Origin: JACZYA01 sp965247455
GTDB taxonomy: Bacteria; Acidobacteriota; Terriglobia; Acidiferrales; 2-02-FULL-67-57
Assembly (NCBI GenBank): GCA_965247455.1
Contig: CBDFHE010000006.1
Location: 59,606-123,605, forward strand
Length of the DNA stretch: 64,000 nt
Direction of reading: 5' to 3'
A program made the position numbers and the translations under genes. Of the stretch, positions 8,322-16,355 are shown in pieces. Within the stretch, counting starts at the first letter, position 1. Each line of letters starts with the position of its first letter. The notes under the pieces are model-generated. The model ran no database searches, had not been told where the DNA came from, and was given only the letters and a program-made list of their open reading frames with translations.

Positions 8322-9179
8322 CTAAGTTGTCACCAATTCCGCTTCCTGCACCGGCTCGGCCATCACCCGGCCGTCCTGCTCGCGCAAGTACGCCGCCGGC
8401 ACCTCGGGGTCGTGCGCAAACAAGCACAACCACTGGTTCTTCACCGCTTCGGGAATCCACTTCTTCTTTTCCTCCAGCGTGGTCAGCGGGTACAGGTCGA
8501 ACCCCATGATCCAGGCCAGCGGCAGGTGCGCCGTGGTCGGCACCAAGTCAGCAAAAAAGATGGCCGTCCGGCCTCCGCCCGTCAGCCGCACGCATTGCAT
8601 GTCGCGGGTGTGGCCGGGTACGCGTACCGCCTCCACGCCCGGCACGATTTCTTGATCGCCTTTCACACATTCCAATTGGCCGGCCTCGGCCACCGCGGCG
8701 AAGTTTTCCGGCAGGTAGCTGGCGCGGTCGCGTTCGCTGGGTTTCCAAGCGTGTTCGTACTCGCCTCGCTGCACGACGTAGCGCGCGTTCGGAAAAGTGG
8801 GCACGGGCTTCCCCTCGCGGCCCCGACGCGTGTTTCCGCCGCAGTGGTCGAAGTGCAGGTGGGTGTTGATGACAATGTCAACATCTTCCGGCGCAACGCC
8901 GCGGCGGCGGAGCGAACCGACCAGCGTAGAGGTGTGCTCCACGCCGTAAATGTCCGCCCACTTGGGCTTCATCTTCTCGCCCACGCCCGTCTCCACCACA
9001 ATGGTTTTGCCGGCGGCGCGAACCAGCAGGCAGTTCAAGCCCAACGTGATGCGGTTGCGCTCGTCCGGCGGCATCTTCTTGCTCCAGAGCGGCTTCGGCA
9101 CCACGCCGAACATCGCTCCGCCGTCCAGCCGAAACCGCCCGTCGGACACCACAAAAATTTCCAGCTCGCCGAACTTCAT
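8322..9179 (-). CDS. MBL-fold metallo-hydrolase, lactonase-like
   Basis: Cytoplasmic metallo-beta-lactamase-fold hydrolase of 285 residues from the chosen start. The zinc signature is THLHFDHCGGN, and later metal ligands are likely in VPGHTRDMQ, FFADLVPT and LFAHDPE. Overall spacing resembles AHL-lactonase-type MBL enzymes, but the substrate cannot be named. I start at the ATG at 9179 because it overlaps the stop of mce (ATGA), giving translational coupling; upstream in-frame codons would run through the mce 3' end. Its place between mce and mtnP suggests a housekeeping hydrolase rather than antibiotic resistance. Confidence 0.88.
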   Translation of the reverse strand: MKFGELEIFVVSDGRFRLDGGAMFGVVPKPLWSKKMPPDERNRITLGLNCLLVRAAGKTIVVETGVGEKMKPKWADIYGVEHTSTLVGSLRRRGVAPEDVDIVINTHLHFDHCGGNTRRGREGKPVPTFPNARYVVQRGEYEHAWKPSERDRASYLPENFAAVAEAGQLECVKGDQEIVPGVEAVRVPGHTRDMQCVRLTGGGRTAIFFADLVPTTAHLPLAWIMGFDLYPLTTLEEKKKWIPEAVKNQWLCLFAHDPEVPAAYLREQDGRVMAEPVQEAELVTT

Positions 9180-9595
9180 CGCGACTCTCGCCTCACCGGC
9201 TCCGTCGCTTCCACCAACTCCACCAGCACCCCGCCGCAACTGGCCGGGTGGAGGAAAGCGTAGCGATGCCCGCTGGCGCCGTACTCGCCCTTGCCGGGCA
9301 GCACCCGCACGCCGCCAGCTTCGAGTTGTTGCAAGTGTTGGTCCAGATGCTCCACTTCGAGCGCGATGTGGTGGATACCTTCGCCGCGCTTCTGGATGAA
9401 CTTGGCGATGGGCGAATCTTCGGCGGTGGGTTCCAGCAGCTCAATCCGCCCCTCGCCCAGCGGCAGCATGGCCACGCGCACTTTTTCCGACGGGATTTCC
9501 TCCGTGCCCGCCACTCGCAGCCCCAGTTGATCCCGATAGAACTTCAGGCTCTGTTCCAGCGAGCGTACCGCCACGCCGATGTGTTCCAGCTTCAC
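9176..9595 (-). CDS. mce: Methylmalonyl-CoA epimerase
   Basis: Interconverts (S)- and (R)-methylmalonyl-CoA, linking propionyl-CoA carboxylation to the mutase. 139 residues in the two-module glyoxalase/VOC fold: KLEHIGVAVRSLEQSLKFYRDQLG, RVAMLPLGEGRIELLEP, GEGIHHIALEVEHLD, GVLVELVE. The metal ligands expected for the family (His5, the Glu in IELLEP, His in HHIALEV and the Glu in VELVE) are all visible. It overlaps meaB upstream (ATGA at 9592-9595) and the MBL gene downstream. The mutase itself lies 45 kb away in this window. Confidence 0.95.
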   Translation of the reverse strand: MKLEHIGVAVRSLEQSLKFYRDQLGLRVAGTEEIPSEKVRVAMLPLGEGRIELLEPTAEDSPIAKFIQKRGEGIHHIALEVEHLDQHLQQLEAGGVRVLPGKGEYGASGHRYAFLHPASCGGVLVELVEATEPVRRESR

Positions 9596-10566
9596 CCCTG
9601 GTTCACTCCCGCCGTGCGCAACAGCTCTTCCACCACGCTGTGGGGATCGCGCTCGCGCCGAGCGACTTGCCCGGCGTAGCGCGCCAAGCTTTCTTTCCCC
9701 ACCGCCACCTCCAGCACGCGCTCCAGCGCGCGCTGGCGAATCAGGTCCAGCAGCCGTTCCTGCCAGCGTTCCGCGCGTTTCTGTTCGCGCAAGTCATTCT
9801 GTTCGAGATGCGCGCTGAAGCCCTCCACCGCTTCGGCCAACTCCTCCACACCCGTGCCCTCGGTCGCCACTGTTTTCACCACCGGCGTCTGCCAGCCGTC
9901 CTGACGCCGGCTCAGCGACAACATCGCTTTCAGTTCCCGCTCCACCCGCTCACCCTCGCCTCGGTCCACCTTGTTGATGACGAACACGTCGGCAATCTCC
10001 ATCACGCCGGCTTTGAAGTTCTGCACGTCGTCGCCCAGCCCCGGCACCAGCAACAGCACGGTCACGTCCGCCAGCCGCACAATGTCCACCTCGTCCTGCC
10101 CCACGCCCACCGTTTCAATCAGGATCAAGTCTTTCCCGGCCGCATCCAGCACCAGCGCGGCGTCGCCCGTAGCCCGCGCCAGCCCGCCCAGTGAACCGCG
10201 CGTCGCCATGCTGCGGATGTAGATGTTTTCGTCGGTAGCGTGCTCTTGCATGCGGACACGGTCGCCCAGCAAAGCGCCGCCGGTGAAAGGGCTGGTGGGA
10301 TCAATCGCGATGATGCCGACCTTCTTCCCTTGCGCGCGGTAGTGGCGGGCCAGGTGGTTCGCCAGTGAGCTCTTGCCGGTGCCGGGCGAGCCGGTCAAAC
10401 CCACCAGCAGCGCCCGGCCGGTGTGGGGAAACAACTCCCCGATCAGCCGCGCGGCTTCGGGGTCGTTGTCCTCAATCGAGCTGATGGCGCGGGCGATGGC
10501 GCGCGCGTCGCCCTCCCGCACGCCTTCGGCCAGGGACGCTGGCCCGACTCCCGCTGCTTTCCTCAA
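9592..10566 (-). CDS. meaB: Methylmalonyl-CoA mutase chaperone GTPase MeaB (ArgK family)
   Basis: G3E-type P-loop GTPase that gates cobalamin loading and protects methylmalonyl-CoA mutase. The motifs are GLTGSPGTGKSSLANHLA (Walker A), IAIDPTSPFTGGALLGDRVRM (family signature), ILIETVGVGQDEVDI (switch/Walker B) and VINKVDRGE (NKxD). The frame is open for 27 codons upstream, but I prefer TTG at 10566, which overlaps the acyl-CoA dehydrogenase stop as TTGA and gives 324 residues, typical for the family. The C-terminal ~60 residues are the helical dimerisation region. Confidence 0.93.
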   Translation of the reverse strand: MRKAAGVGPASLAEGVREGDARAIARAISSIEDNDPEAARLIGELFPHTGRALLVGLTGSPGTGKSSLANHLARHYRAQGKKVGIIAIDPTSPFTGGALLGDRVRMQEHATDENIYIRSMATRGSLGGLARATGDAALVLDAAGKDLILIETVGVGQDEVDIVRLADVTVLLLVPGLGDDVQNFKAGVMEIADVFVINKVDRGEGERVERELKAMLSLSRRQDGWQTPVVKTVATEGTGVEELAEAVEGFSAHLEQNDLREQKRAERWQERLLDLIRQRALERVLEVAVGKESLARYAGQVARRERDPHSVVEELLRTAGVNQG

Positions 10567-11720
10567 GACTTGCCCCCGCCTTTTCCCAACAACTGCCGGG
10601 CAATCAACAGGCGCTGAATCTCGCTGGTTCCTTCGCCGATGGTGCACAACTTGGCGTCGCGGTAGAACTTCTCCACCGGGTAGTCCTTGATGAAGCCGTA
10701 GCCGCCGTGGATCTGCACCGCTTCATTGGTCACGCGCACGGCCACCTCGCCTGAGTACAGCTTGGCCATTGAAGATTGTTTAGTTTGGGGCCGGCCCTGG
10801 TCAGCGAGGTAAGCGGCCTGGTAGGTAAGCAGCAGAGCGGCATCAATCTCCGTCTTCATGTCGGCCAGCTTCCATTGGATGGCCTGGAATTTGCTGATAC
10901 TCCGACCGAACTGCTTGCGCTGCTGGGCGTAGCTCAGCGACGCCTCAAAGGCGCCCTGCGCGATCCCCAGCGCAAAGGCCGAAATCCCAATCCGCCCGGT
11001 GTCTAAAACTCGCAGGCTGTCCACAAAGCCTTCCCCTTCCTTGCCCAGCAGGTTCCTCGCCGGAACTTGGCAGTCCTCGAAGATCACCTCTGAGGTCTCG
11101 CTGGCTCGCAGCCCCAGCTTGTTTTCCTTCTTGCCCGGGCGAAACCCCGGCGTGCCCTTCTCGATGATAAAAGCGGAAATTCCGCGATGGCTTTTCTCCG
11201 GGCTGGTCACCGCCATCGCCACGCACACGTCGGCGTGGTGCCCGTTGGTGGTGAAGGTTTTGCTGCCGTTCAGTACCCAGCCGTCGCCCTTCTTGACCGC
11301 GGTGGTGCGGGTTCCGCTGGCGTCCGAGCCGGCTTCCGGTTCCGTCAGGCTCCAGCAGCCCAGCTTCTTGCCCTGCGCCAGCGGCGTCACGTACTTCTTC
11401 TTCTGCTCCTCCGACCCCGCCTTGTAAATGTGGCCGGTGCACAGCCCTGAATGCGCGGCCACCGTGATGGCCACCGAGGCGTCCACCCGGCCAAGCTCCT
11501 CCAGCAGGATGCAGTACTCCAGGTAGCCCATGCCGGCGCCGCCGTACTCTTCCGGGAAAACCACACCCAGAAAACCCAGCTCGGCCAGCTTGGGGATAAT
11601 CTCTTCGGGAAAGCGGGAGGCTTCGTCCCACTCCATCACATGTGGGCGAATCTCCGCCTCCGTAAACTCCCGCACCGTGCGCCGGAGTTGCTTCTGCTCG
11701 TCAGTAAAGCTGAACTCCAC
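10563..11720 (-). CDS. Acyl-CoA dehydrogenase, short-chain type
   Basis: FAD-dependent dehydrogenase of 385 residues, first gene of the leftward operon. N-terminal helical domain (EFSFTDEQKQLRRTVREF), middle beta-domain with LTEPEAGSDASGTRT, and C-terminal helical domain with the catalytic glutamate in TIGEGTSEIQ. AVQIHGGYGFIKDYPVEKFYRDAK is the standard FAD/dimer-interface signature. Chain-length and branched-chain preference cannot be read safely. Coupling to meaB and mce suggests oxidation of branched-chain or odd-chain substrates that yield propionyl-CoA; this is inference from context. Confidence 0.93.
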   Translation of the reverse strand: MEFSFTDEQKQLRRTVREFTEAEIRPHVMEWDEASRFPEEIIPKLAELGFLGVVFPEEYGGAGMGYLEYCILLEELGRVDASVAITVAAHSGLCTGHIYKAGSEEQKKKYVTPLAQGKKLGCWSLTEPEAGSDASGTRTTAVKKGDGWVLNGSKTFTTNGHHADVCVAMAVTSPEKSHRGISAFIIEKGTPGFRPGKKENKLGLRASETSEVIFEDCQVPARNLLGKEGEGFVDSLRVLDTGRIGISAFALGIAQGAFEASLSYAQQRKQFGRSISKFQAIQWKLADMKTEIDAALLLTYQAAYLADQGRPQTKQSSMAKLYSGEVAVRVTNEAVQIHGGYGFIKDYPVEKFYRDAKLCTIGEGTSEIQRLLIARQLLGKGGGKS

Positions 11721-12181
11721 AGTGACTCCTTTTCAGCTTGCGCCCAAAACATAATTTTATATCACAGCCTTCCCTGCCCGGCCAGCAACCCCAGCCACAG
11801 GTGGTAGGTCTTTTTGAAAATGGGAAGCCACGCCGAGCCCCGTGGCCTGTCCTGCCTGTCCCGAGCGTAGCCGAGGGAAGCAGAGTCGAAGGGCACCTGC
11901 CACGGGGTGCTTGTGCCGCTATTCCGCCCGGCGGCAAGTGCCCCGCTGGAACGAGCGGGACAGGCCGCCGGGCTCAGCGGCAAATCAACGTCATAGAGAA
12001 GTGAACCACTACCCAACCACAGCGCCGAAACATTAGTGGGGCAGGCATTCTTGCCTGCCCGCCAGCCTCGCAATAGACGAGGCTGGCGGCGGATTCTGCT
12101 GCTCCCGCGCCGCACAGGCAAAAATGTCCGCGCTACCGTATGCTTGGTTCTTCCACACCTCAGATATAGGAAGGGGAAAAC
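11721..12181. other. Gene-free stretch with dispersed repeat upstream of acyl-CoA dehydrogenase
   Basis: No coding frame supported. Bases 11808-11910 carry a dispersed repeat (TTTTTGAAAATGGGAAGC, GAGCCCCGTGGCCTGTCCTG, GAAGGGCACCTGCCACGGGG), which reappears inverted at 32283-32385. Bases 12030-12115 hold further short palindromes (GGGGCAGGCATTCTTGCCTGCCC and GCCTCG...CGAGGC). The operon promoter should lie close to 11740, which is A/T-richer (ACATAATTTTATATC), but no clear boxes were assigned. Confidence 0.5.
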
Positions 12182-13258
12182 CTACGCCGGCTTGGCAGCC
12201 TGCACGATCTGATTCATCGCCGCCACTGCCCGCTCGATGCCGGCCTCGTCCACGTCGTAGTGCGTGACCATGCGCATGGCTTGCGGGCTGATGGCGCTAG
12301 CCAATACCCCGCGCTCTTTCAGTTGAGCGGAAATCTCCGTCGCGTCCAGCCCCGTGCCGGAGACGTCGAACACCAAGATGTTGGTCTCCACCTGGCCGGG
12401 GTCAATGCCGATGCCGGGAATGCCCGCCAGCCCTTCCGCCAGAGTCTTGGCGTTCCGATGGTCGCGCCGGAGCAGCGGAGGAGTTTTTTCCAGTGCCACC
12501 AGCCCGGCGGCCGCCAGCACGCCCGCTTGGCGCATCCCGCCGCCCAGCATTTTGCGCAACACTCGCGCCTCCTCGATGAACTCCTTCGACCCCACCACCA
12601 GCGACCCCACCGGCGCGCCCAGGCCTTTGGAGAGGCAGAACTGAATCGAATCCACCTTGCGGGTAATCTCCGCCACCGGCTTACCCAGCGCGACCGCGGC
12701 GTTGAAGATGCGCGCGGCGTCCAGGTGCACGGGAAGGCCGCGCTCGTGCGCGCGGTCGCACACTTCATCCTGCACCGCGGTGGGCAACACTCGCCCGCCA
12801 GCGACGTTGTGGGTGTTTTCGAGCGAGATCAATCCCGTCTGCGTCATGTAGTACACCGTCAGACCAATGACAGGCTCGATGTGCTTCCAGGTCAGAATGC
12901 CGTCCTCGGTGGGAATTGCGCGAGGGATGCAGCCGGCGATGGCGCTCATCGAACCCGACTCATAGTTGAGGGTGTGGCCGCGCGAATCGCAGATCACCTC
13001 TTTGCCAGGCCCGGCCAGCAGGCAGATGCAGATCAGGTTGCCCATTGAGCCCGAAGGAACAAACAGCGCCGCTTCGCGCTCGAAGATTTCCGCCGCGCGC
13101 TCCTGCAAGCGGTTGACGGTCGGGTCTTCGCCGTGCATATCGTCGCCCACCTCGGCGTCTGCCATCGCCCGCCGCATCTCCGGCGTGGGCCGTGTGACCG
13201 TATCGCTGCGCAGGTCCACCACCGCGCCGCTCTCTTCTCGCATCACCTCACCCCGCAC
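12182..13258 (-). CDS. ltaE: Low-specificity L-threonine aldolase
   Basis: PLP enzyme cleaving L-threonine/L-allo-threonine to glycine and acetaldehyde. 358 residues, fold-type I aminotransferase class. Motifs: DLRSDTVTRPTPEMRRAM and GDDMHGEDPTVNRLQ at the N-terminus, SGSMGNL for phosphate binding, HLDAARIFNA with the PLP-binding Asp, and Lys in QFCLSKGLGAPVGS forming the Schiff base. An unusual Ile/Cys-rich segment, NLICICLLAGPGKEVICD, is seen but compatible with the fold. It follows yjbQ by 45 bases; both read leftward and may be cotranscribed with bshC. Confidence 0.93.
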   Translation of the reverse strand: MRGEVMREESGAVVDLRSDTVTRPTPEMRRAMADAEVGDDMHGEDPTVNRLQERAAEIFEREAALFVPSGSMGNLICICLLAGPGKEVICDSRGHTLNYESGSMSAIAGCIPRAIPTEDGILTWKHIEPVIGLTVYYMTQTGLISLENTHNVAGGRVLPTAVQDEVCDRAHERGLPVHLDAARIFNAAVALGKPVAEITRKVDSIQFCLSKGLGAPVGSLVVGSKEFIEEARVLRKMLGGGMRQAGVLAAAGLVALEKTPPLLRRDHRNAKTLAEGLAGIPGIGIDPGQVETNILVFDVSGTGLDATEISAQLKERGVLASAISPQAMRMVTHYDVDEAGIERAVAAMNQIVQAAKPA

Positions 13259-13303
13259 ATGGAAACAAAATTGTCGTGCGTGCCGTAAGCACTTCTGCGC
13301 CGC

Positions 13304-13738
13304 CTAGTCGGGTAGAATCTTGACCTTGACTTGGCGTTGGCGCGGGCCGTCGAACTCGCAGAAAAAGACGCCCTGCCAGCGGCCCAGCGCCAGCCGGCCG
13401 CCTTCAATCGGAATCGTTTCCAAAACTCCCACCAAAGACGACTTGACGTGCGAGTCGGCGTTGCCCTCGTAGTGGCGGTAGCCCGCGTCGCGCGGCACCA
13501 GCCGGTCAAGCGCGTTGCCGATATCCACCGCCACCTCCGGGTCGGCGCTTTCGTTCACCAGGATGCCGGCGGTGGTGTGCGGCACGTAGAGGCAGCACAG
13601 GCCGCTTTCGACTCCCGCCCGTTGGATCAGCCGGTTGATCTCAGCGGTGATGTCCTTGATCTCAGTGCGCGCGCCGGTCTTGACCACCGCCACCTGCAAC
13701 CGGCTCGCGCTCGTGCCGGGCCGCACGCTTTGCTTCAC
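13304..13738 (-). CDS. yjbQ: YjbQ family protein (secondary thiamine-phosphate synthase-like)
   Basis: 144 residues, the typical size of the UPF0047/YjbQ family. Conserved segments: IKDITAEINRLIQRAGVESGLCCLYVPHTTAGILVNE, DPEVAVDIGNALDRLVP, YRHYEGNADSHVKSSLVG and GRLALGRWQGVFFCEFDGPR. Metal-binding histidines are plausible in PHTTAG, RHYEGN and DSHVKS. Some members have weak thiamine-phosphate synthase activity; the physiological role is unsettled. A second thiamine-related gene (MTH1187-like, 43828) exists in the window but is not linked. Confidence 0.9.
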   Translation of the reverse strand: MKQSVRPGTSASRLQVAVVKTGARTEIKDITAEINRLIQRAGVESGLCCLYVPHTTAGILVNESADPEVAVDIGNALDRLVPRDAGYRHYEGNADSHVKSSLVGVLETIPIEGGRLALGRWQGVFFCEFDGPRQRQVKVKILPD

Positions 13739-13796
13739 GGGCCGGTTCCTCCTTCGACGCTGCTGCTCATGCCGGCTGCATTATAGCGCGGACGCT

Positions 13797-15428
13797 TCAA
13801 AGGAAAATTACCTGATGATCGCGGCAGGGGACGCTGCCCTGTTCCCGCAGGCGCTCGACCAGTCCCACACCGTAGCGCGCTGCCAAGGTAAAAAAGCTGA
13901 GGTGCCGCTCCTGCAAGCCCCGCTCCGGAAACAAACTGTGTACCAGAGTTCTCAAGTGACGGTTGAGAATCTCGGTGCGCTCCGCCTGCGCCCGGCCAGC
14001 CTTGCTCCGAATCTCCCCAAACTGGTAGAGCATCTTCTTGCGGCTGTTTTCCACTGCCCCTTTCAGCGTGGGGTCGAGCTGGCTGACCCGGGCCGTGATG
14101 TCCGCCAACATCTTCTCCAACTCCGCCTCTGTGGCGCTCAACCGCTCCTGCAAGTCCGGCGGCAAATGCCTTTCCGCTAGCCGCGTGTGGAGCTGCGCCT
14201 TGCCGCTCTCCAGCAAATCCGAAAAAGACAGGCCGTACTTACCCAGCAACCGTTGCACCTTCCGCTCCACCAGGGTGAAGCTCAAGCGCGGAACGATCAC
14301 CGGCATGCGCCCCAGCAAGTGGCCGTAAAGCGCGCTGGCTTGGGCGTAGTAGGCGATCTCGGCCGGCCCGGCCACGTAGGCGACATTCGGAAGCAGATAA
14401 TCCTGCACTATCGGACGAAGCAGCGCGTTGGGATTGATCCGCTCCGGCGCGCGCTCCAACTCCGCCCGCAATTCCTCGGGCGTTCGCTCGCCTAGATCGG
14501 CGACGGTGAACCCCTTTCGGCTCAACTTCACTGCGTGCCGCTGGCCGTCCACCGTGACGAACAGCAGCGTAGAATTTTCGCGCACGAGGACCTGGGGCCG
14601 GTGGCCCGCTTGCTCGATCTCCTCATTACGGTGTTGCAACAACGCCTGCAAGTCGGCCACTTCTTCGATAACGCGGGCGTAGAGGGGAAGTGCAAACTCG
14701 TGCAGCCGCGGATGCCGCGGGTCGAGCAGCACCAGACCTCGGTTACCTAGGAGCTGCCGGAGAAAGCGCGCGAAGGCTGCGACATAGCTTCGACCTTGGG
14801 CGTAGCCCTCCAGCAGTCTGTTTCCTTCCTCGGCGTTGCCCGCCGCCCAGAACGCGAGGGCCTGCGAGCGCAACGACTCGACCGACGGCCCGAAAACAAT
14901 CTCTCCCGCGGGCGCGCCTTCGACGTGTGCTGAGTCATCCTGCAGACGGAGAAGCTGATAGTCCGAATCGAGCAGATGGCAGTGATTGATCTCGGCAAAA
15001 TCGTGGTCCTCGCTCGCCAGCCAAAAAACCGGCACAGCCGGCAAGCCTTCCTTGGTCAGCTGTTCCGCCAGTTGCACCGCGGTCAGCGCCTTATAGACGC
15101 TGTAGGCCGGCCCGCCGAACAGCCCCACTTGCTGGCCGGTGACGACGGCCACGGTGTCGGCCCGGCGCAACCGCTGGATATTTTCCTGGCAGCGAGCGTC
15201 GCCGCCGAACTGGCGGTTCTGCTCCGCCAGTACGTCGGCCACAGCGGCGCGCGTTTCGCTGGACAGAGAGACTTCTCGCGCGGCGGCCTGGAAGCTCTCC
15301 GCAGCAAAGGGGTCATGGCGGTAAAAGCGGGCCACCCGGTCAAAACGATAGAGGTAATCGGAAAAGAGCGCGGATGTGTGAGGAATTCGCGTGAACGGAA
15401 TACAGTGGGATTCCATGGGAGCGGTCAT
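13797..15428 (-). CDS. bshC: Bacillithiol biosynthesis cysteine-adding enzyme BshC
   Basis: Putative final step of bacillithiol synthesis, joining cysteine to glucosaminyl-malate. About 543 residues, the family length. Signatures: HCIPFTRIPHTSALFSDYLYRFDRVARFY, VVTGQQVGLFGGPAYSVYKALTAVQLA, FWLASEDHDFAEINHCHLLD, YVAGPAEIAYYAQAS, RLSFTLVERKVQRLL. A coiled-coil segment (ERLSATEAELEKMLADI) lies near the C-terminus. Two ATGs are possible (15428 and 15416); I use the first. bshA and bshB are not in the window. Bacillithiol in a lipid A-making bacterium fits Acidobacteriota or Bacteroidota. Confidence 0.93.
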   Translation of the reverse strand: MTAPMESHCIPFTRIPHTSALFSDYLYRFDRVARFYRHDPFAAESFQAAAREVSLSSETRAAVADVLAEQNRQFGGDARCQENIQRLRRADTVAVVTGQQVGLFGGPAYSVYKALTAVQLAEQLTKEGLPAVPVFWLASEDHDFAEINHCHLLDSDYQLLRLQDDSAHVEGAPAGEIVFGPSVESLRSQALAFWAAGNAEEGNRLLEGYAQGRSYVAAFARFLRQLLGNRGLVLLDPRHPRLHEFALPLYARVIEEVADLQALLQHRNEEIEQAGHRPQVLVRENSTLLFVTVDGQRHAVKLSRKGFTVADLGERTPEELRAELERAPERINPNALLRPIVQDYLLPNVAYVAGPAEIAYYAQASALYGHLLGRMPVIVPRLSFTLVERKVQRLLGKYGLSFSDLLESGKAQLHTRLAERHLPPDLQERLSATEAELEKMLADITARVSQLDPTLKGAVENSRKKMLYQFGEIRSKAGRAQAERTEILNRHLRTLVHSLFPERGLQERHLSFFTLAARYGVGLVERLREQGSVPCRDHQVIFL

Positions 15429-15702
15429 CTTAGCCCGCAAGCCTGCGCCGGGCAAGCAGGACTGGTGTTAGGGTTCACGTTTGGTGGCAGCTGGCGGCGG
15501 ATGGTGGTAAATGGAGGTAGGTTTTTATTTTTGTTAGGGTTACAGGGGGATTAAGGGAATTGGGAGTGACGCGCTCTGTGTCCGAGAAGGTGGGAACCTA
15601 GAATGGGCGGTTGTTATTTTTCAGCAAGTTACGCCGCAACTATGCAACCTAACCCTGCAACCTATCTAACTCTGGAACTCGCTCAACGAACCCCAACTCT
15701 GA

Positions 15703-15975
15703 TCAGCAGCGGTAGATTGAGTTGATCACTAACGCCTGAAGATATTCAAGCCTTGGTTCGTTGTAGCCGAGAACGCCTCGTGCTTTGCTCATGGCGTCGT
15801 CGTACTCCATCTCCCTGAGGCTTCGTTGAATGAGCCCGCCGTAGCAGATCGCTGAAGCGTAAGTGTGGGCTGCGTACTCAGCGCGGCTCAAGGCGCTGGC
15901 TCGTTGCCAGTTTCGCCAGCGTAGAAAGCCGGCAACGACAAGCAGAACCACGAGCAGAGAAAACTTCGCCTTCAT
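15703..15975 (-). CDS. Small exported or membrane-anchored protein, unknown
   Basis: 90 residues: a short basic start (MKAKFS), a hydrophobic segment LLVVLLVVAGFL (residues 7-18) that is either a signal peptide or an anchor, then a helical soluble part (SRAEYAAHTYASAICYGGLIQRSLREMEYDDAMSKARG). No family recognised. GGAG overlapping the stop of an S24-peptidase C-terminal remnant (15979-16029) acts as ribosome-binding site, with only 3 bases between that stop and this ATG. The same arrangement recurs at 18054-18062, suggesting a duplicated module. Confidence 0.6.
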   Translation of the reverse strand: MKAKFSLLVVLLVVAGFLRWRNWQRASALSRAEYAAHTYASAICYGGLIQRSLREMEYDDAMSKARGVLGYNEPRLEYLQALVINSIYRC

Positions 15976-15978
15976 TTC

Positions 15979-16029
15979 CTACTCCTGGTGGCCGTACCAC
16001 CAAACTACGCGGCCGACGATGTAGACCCC
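15979..16029 (-). pseudogene. Remnant of an S24/LexA-like peptidase C-terminus
   Basis: The coding strand reads GVYIVGRVVWWYGHQE then TAG. This closely matches the C-terminus of the S24-like fragment at 18060-18189 (RIVGRVAWWYGHQE), differing in a few bases. It lies in a different frame from, and overlaps, the end of the exported-protein pseudogene at 16005. No more of the peptidase precedes it here. It now serves mainly as leader for the small gene at 15703-15975. Confidence 0.6.
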
Positions 16030-16355
16030 AGCTTCTTCCTTACCCTCTTGAAGAACTTCCTTGAGATTCGGCCGCCCGCACCCCAGGCAAAGAGTTGCTG
16101 ACGCTTGGCAGGGCGCGCAATTACAAGAGTCTTGCCACTATCCAGTTTCTGGACGCGGACAGAGACCTGAAATCCGTTGCTAGCGAGAGAGGAGCCCGTC
16201 CAGAAAGTAAGAACATGGAGTTCCTCGTTGACATCGACGACGGTGTACTTTTCCTTCGCCACATCGATACATGCCGACCACACGGCGTCTAGGTCACCAT
16301 CAAACTCCTTCTTATAGTCTTTTGCCGTCGCGGTGGTCGCTGGAACACGATTAAG
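16005..16355 (-). pseudogene. Exported protein interrupted by IS copy 1
   Basis: The frame entering from IS copy 1 reads VPATTATAKDYKKEFDGDL, then DAVWSACIDVAKEKYTVVDVNEE, VLTFWTG, QVSVRVQKLDSG, QLFAWGAGGRISRKFFKRV, as in small acidobacterial lipoprotein-like exported proteins (family not named). Its 5' end is on the other side of the IS: ATG at 18056 gives MKKPLFGMVL, a signal-peptide start, with GGAG upstream. Joining the halves after removing the IS and one 5-bp duplication leaves the reading frame off by one, so the gene carries a further indel or the halves are not exact partners. A GTG at 16283 could start a shortened product. Confidence 0.6.
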
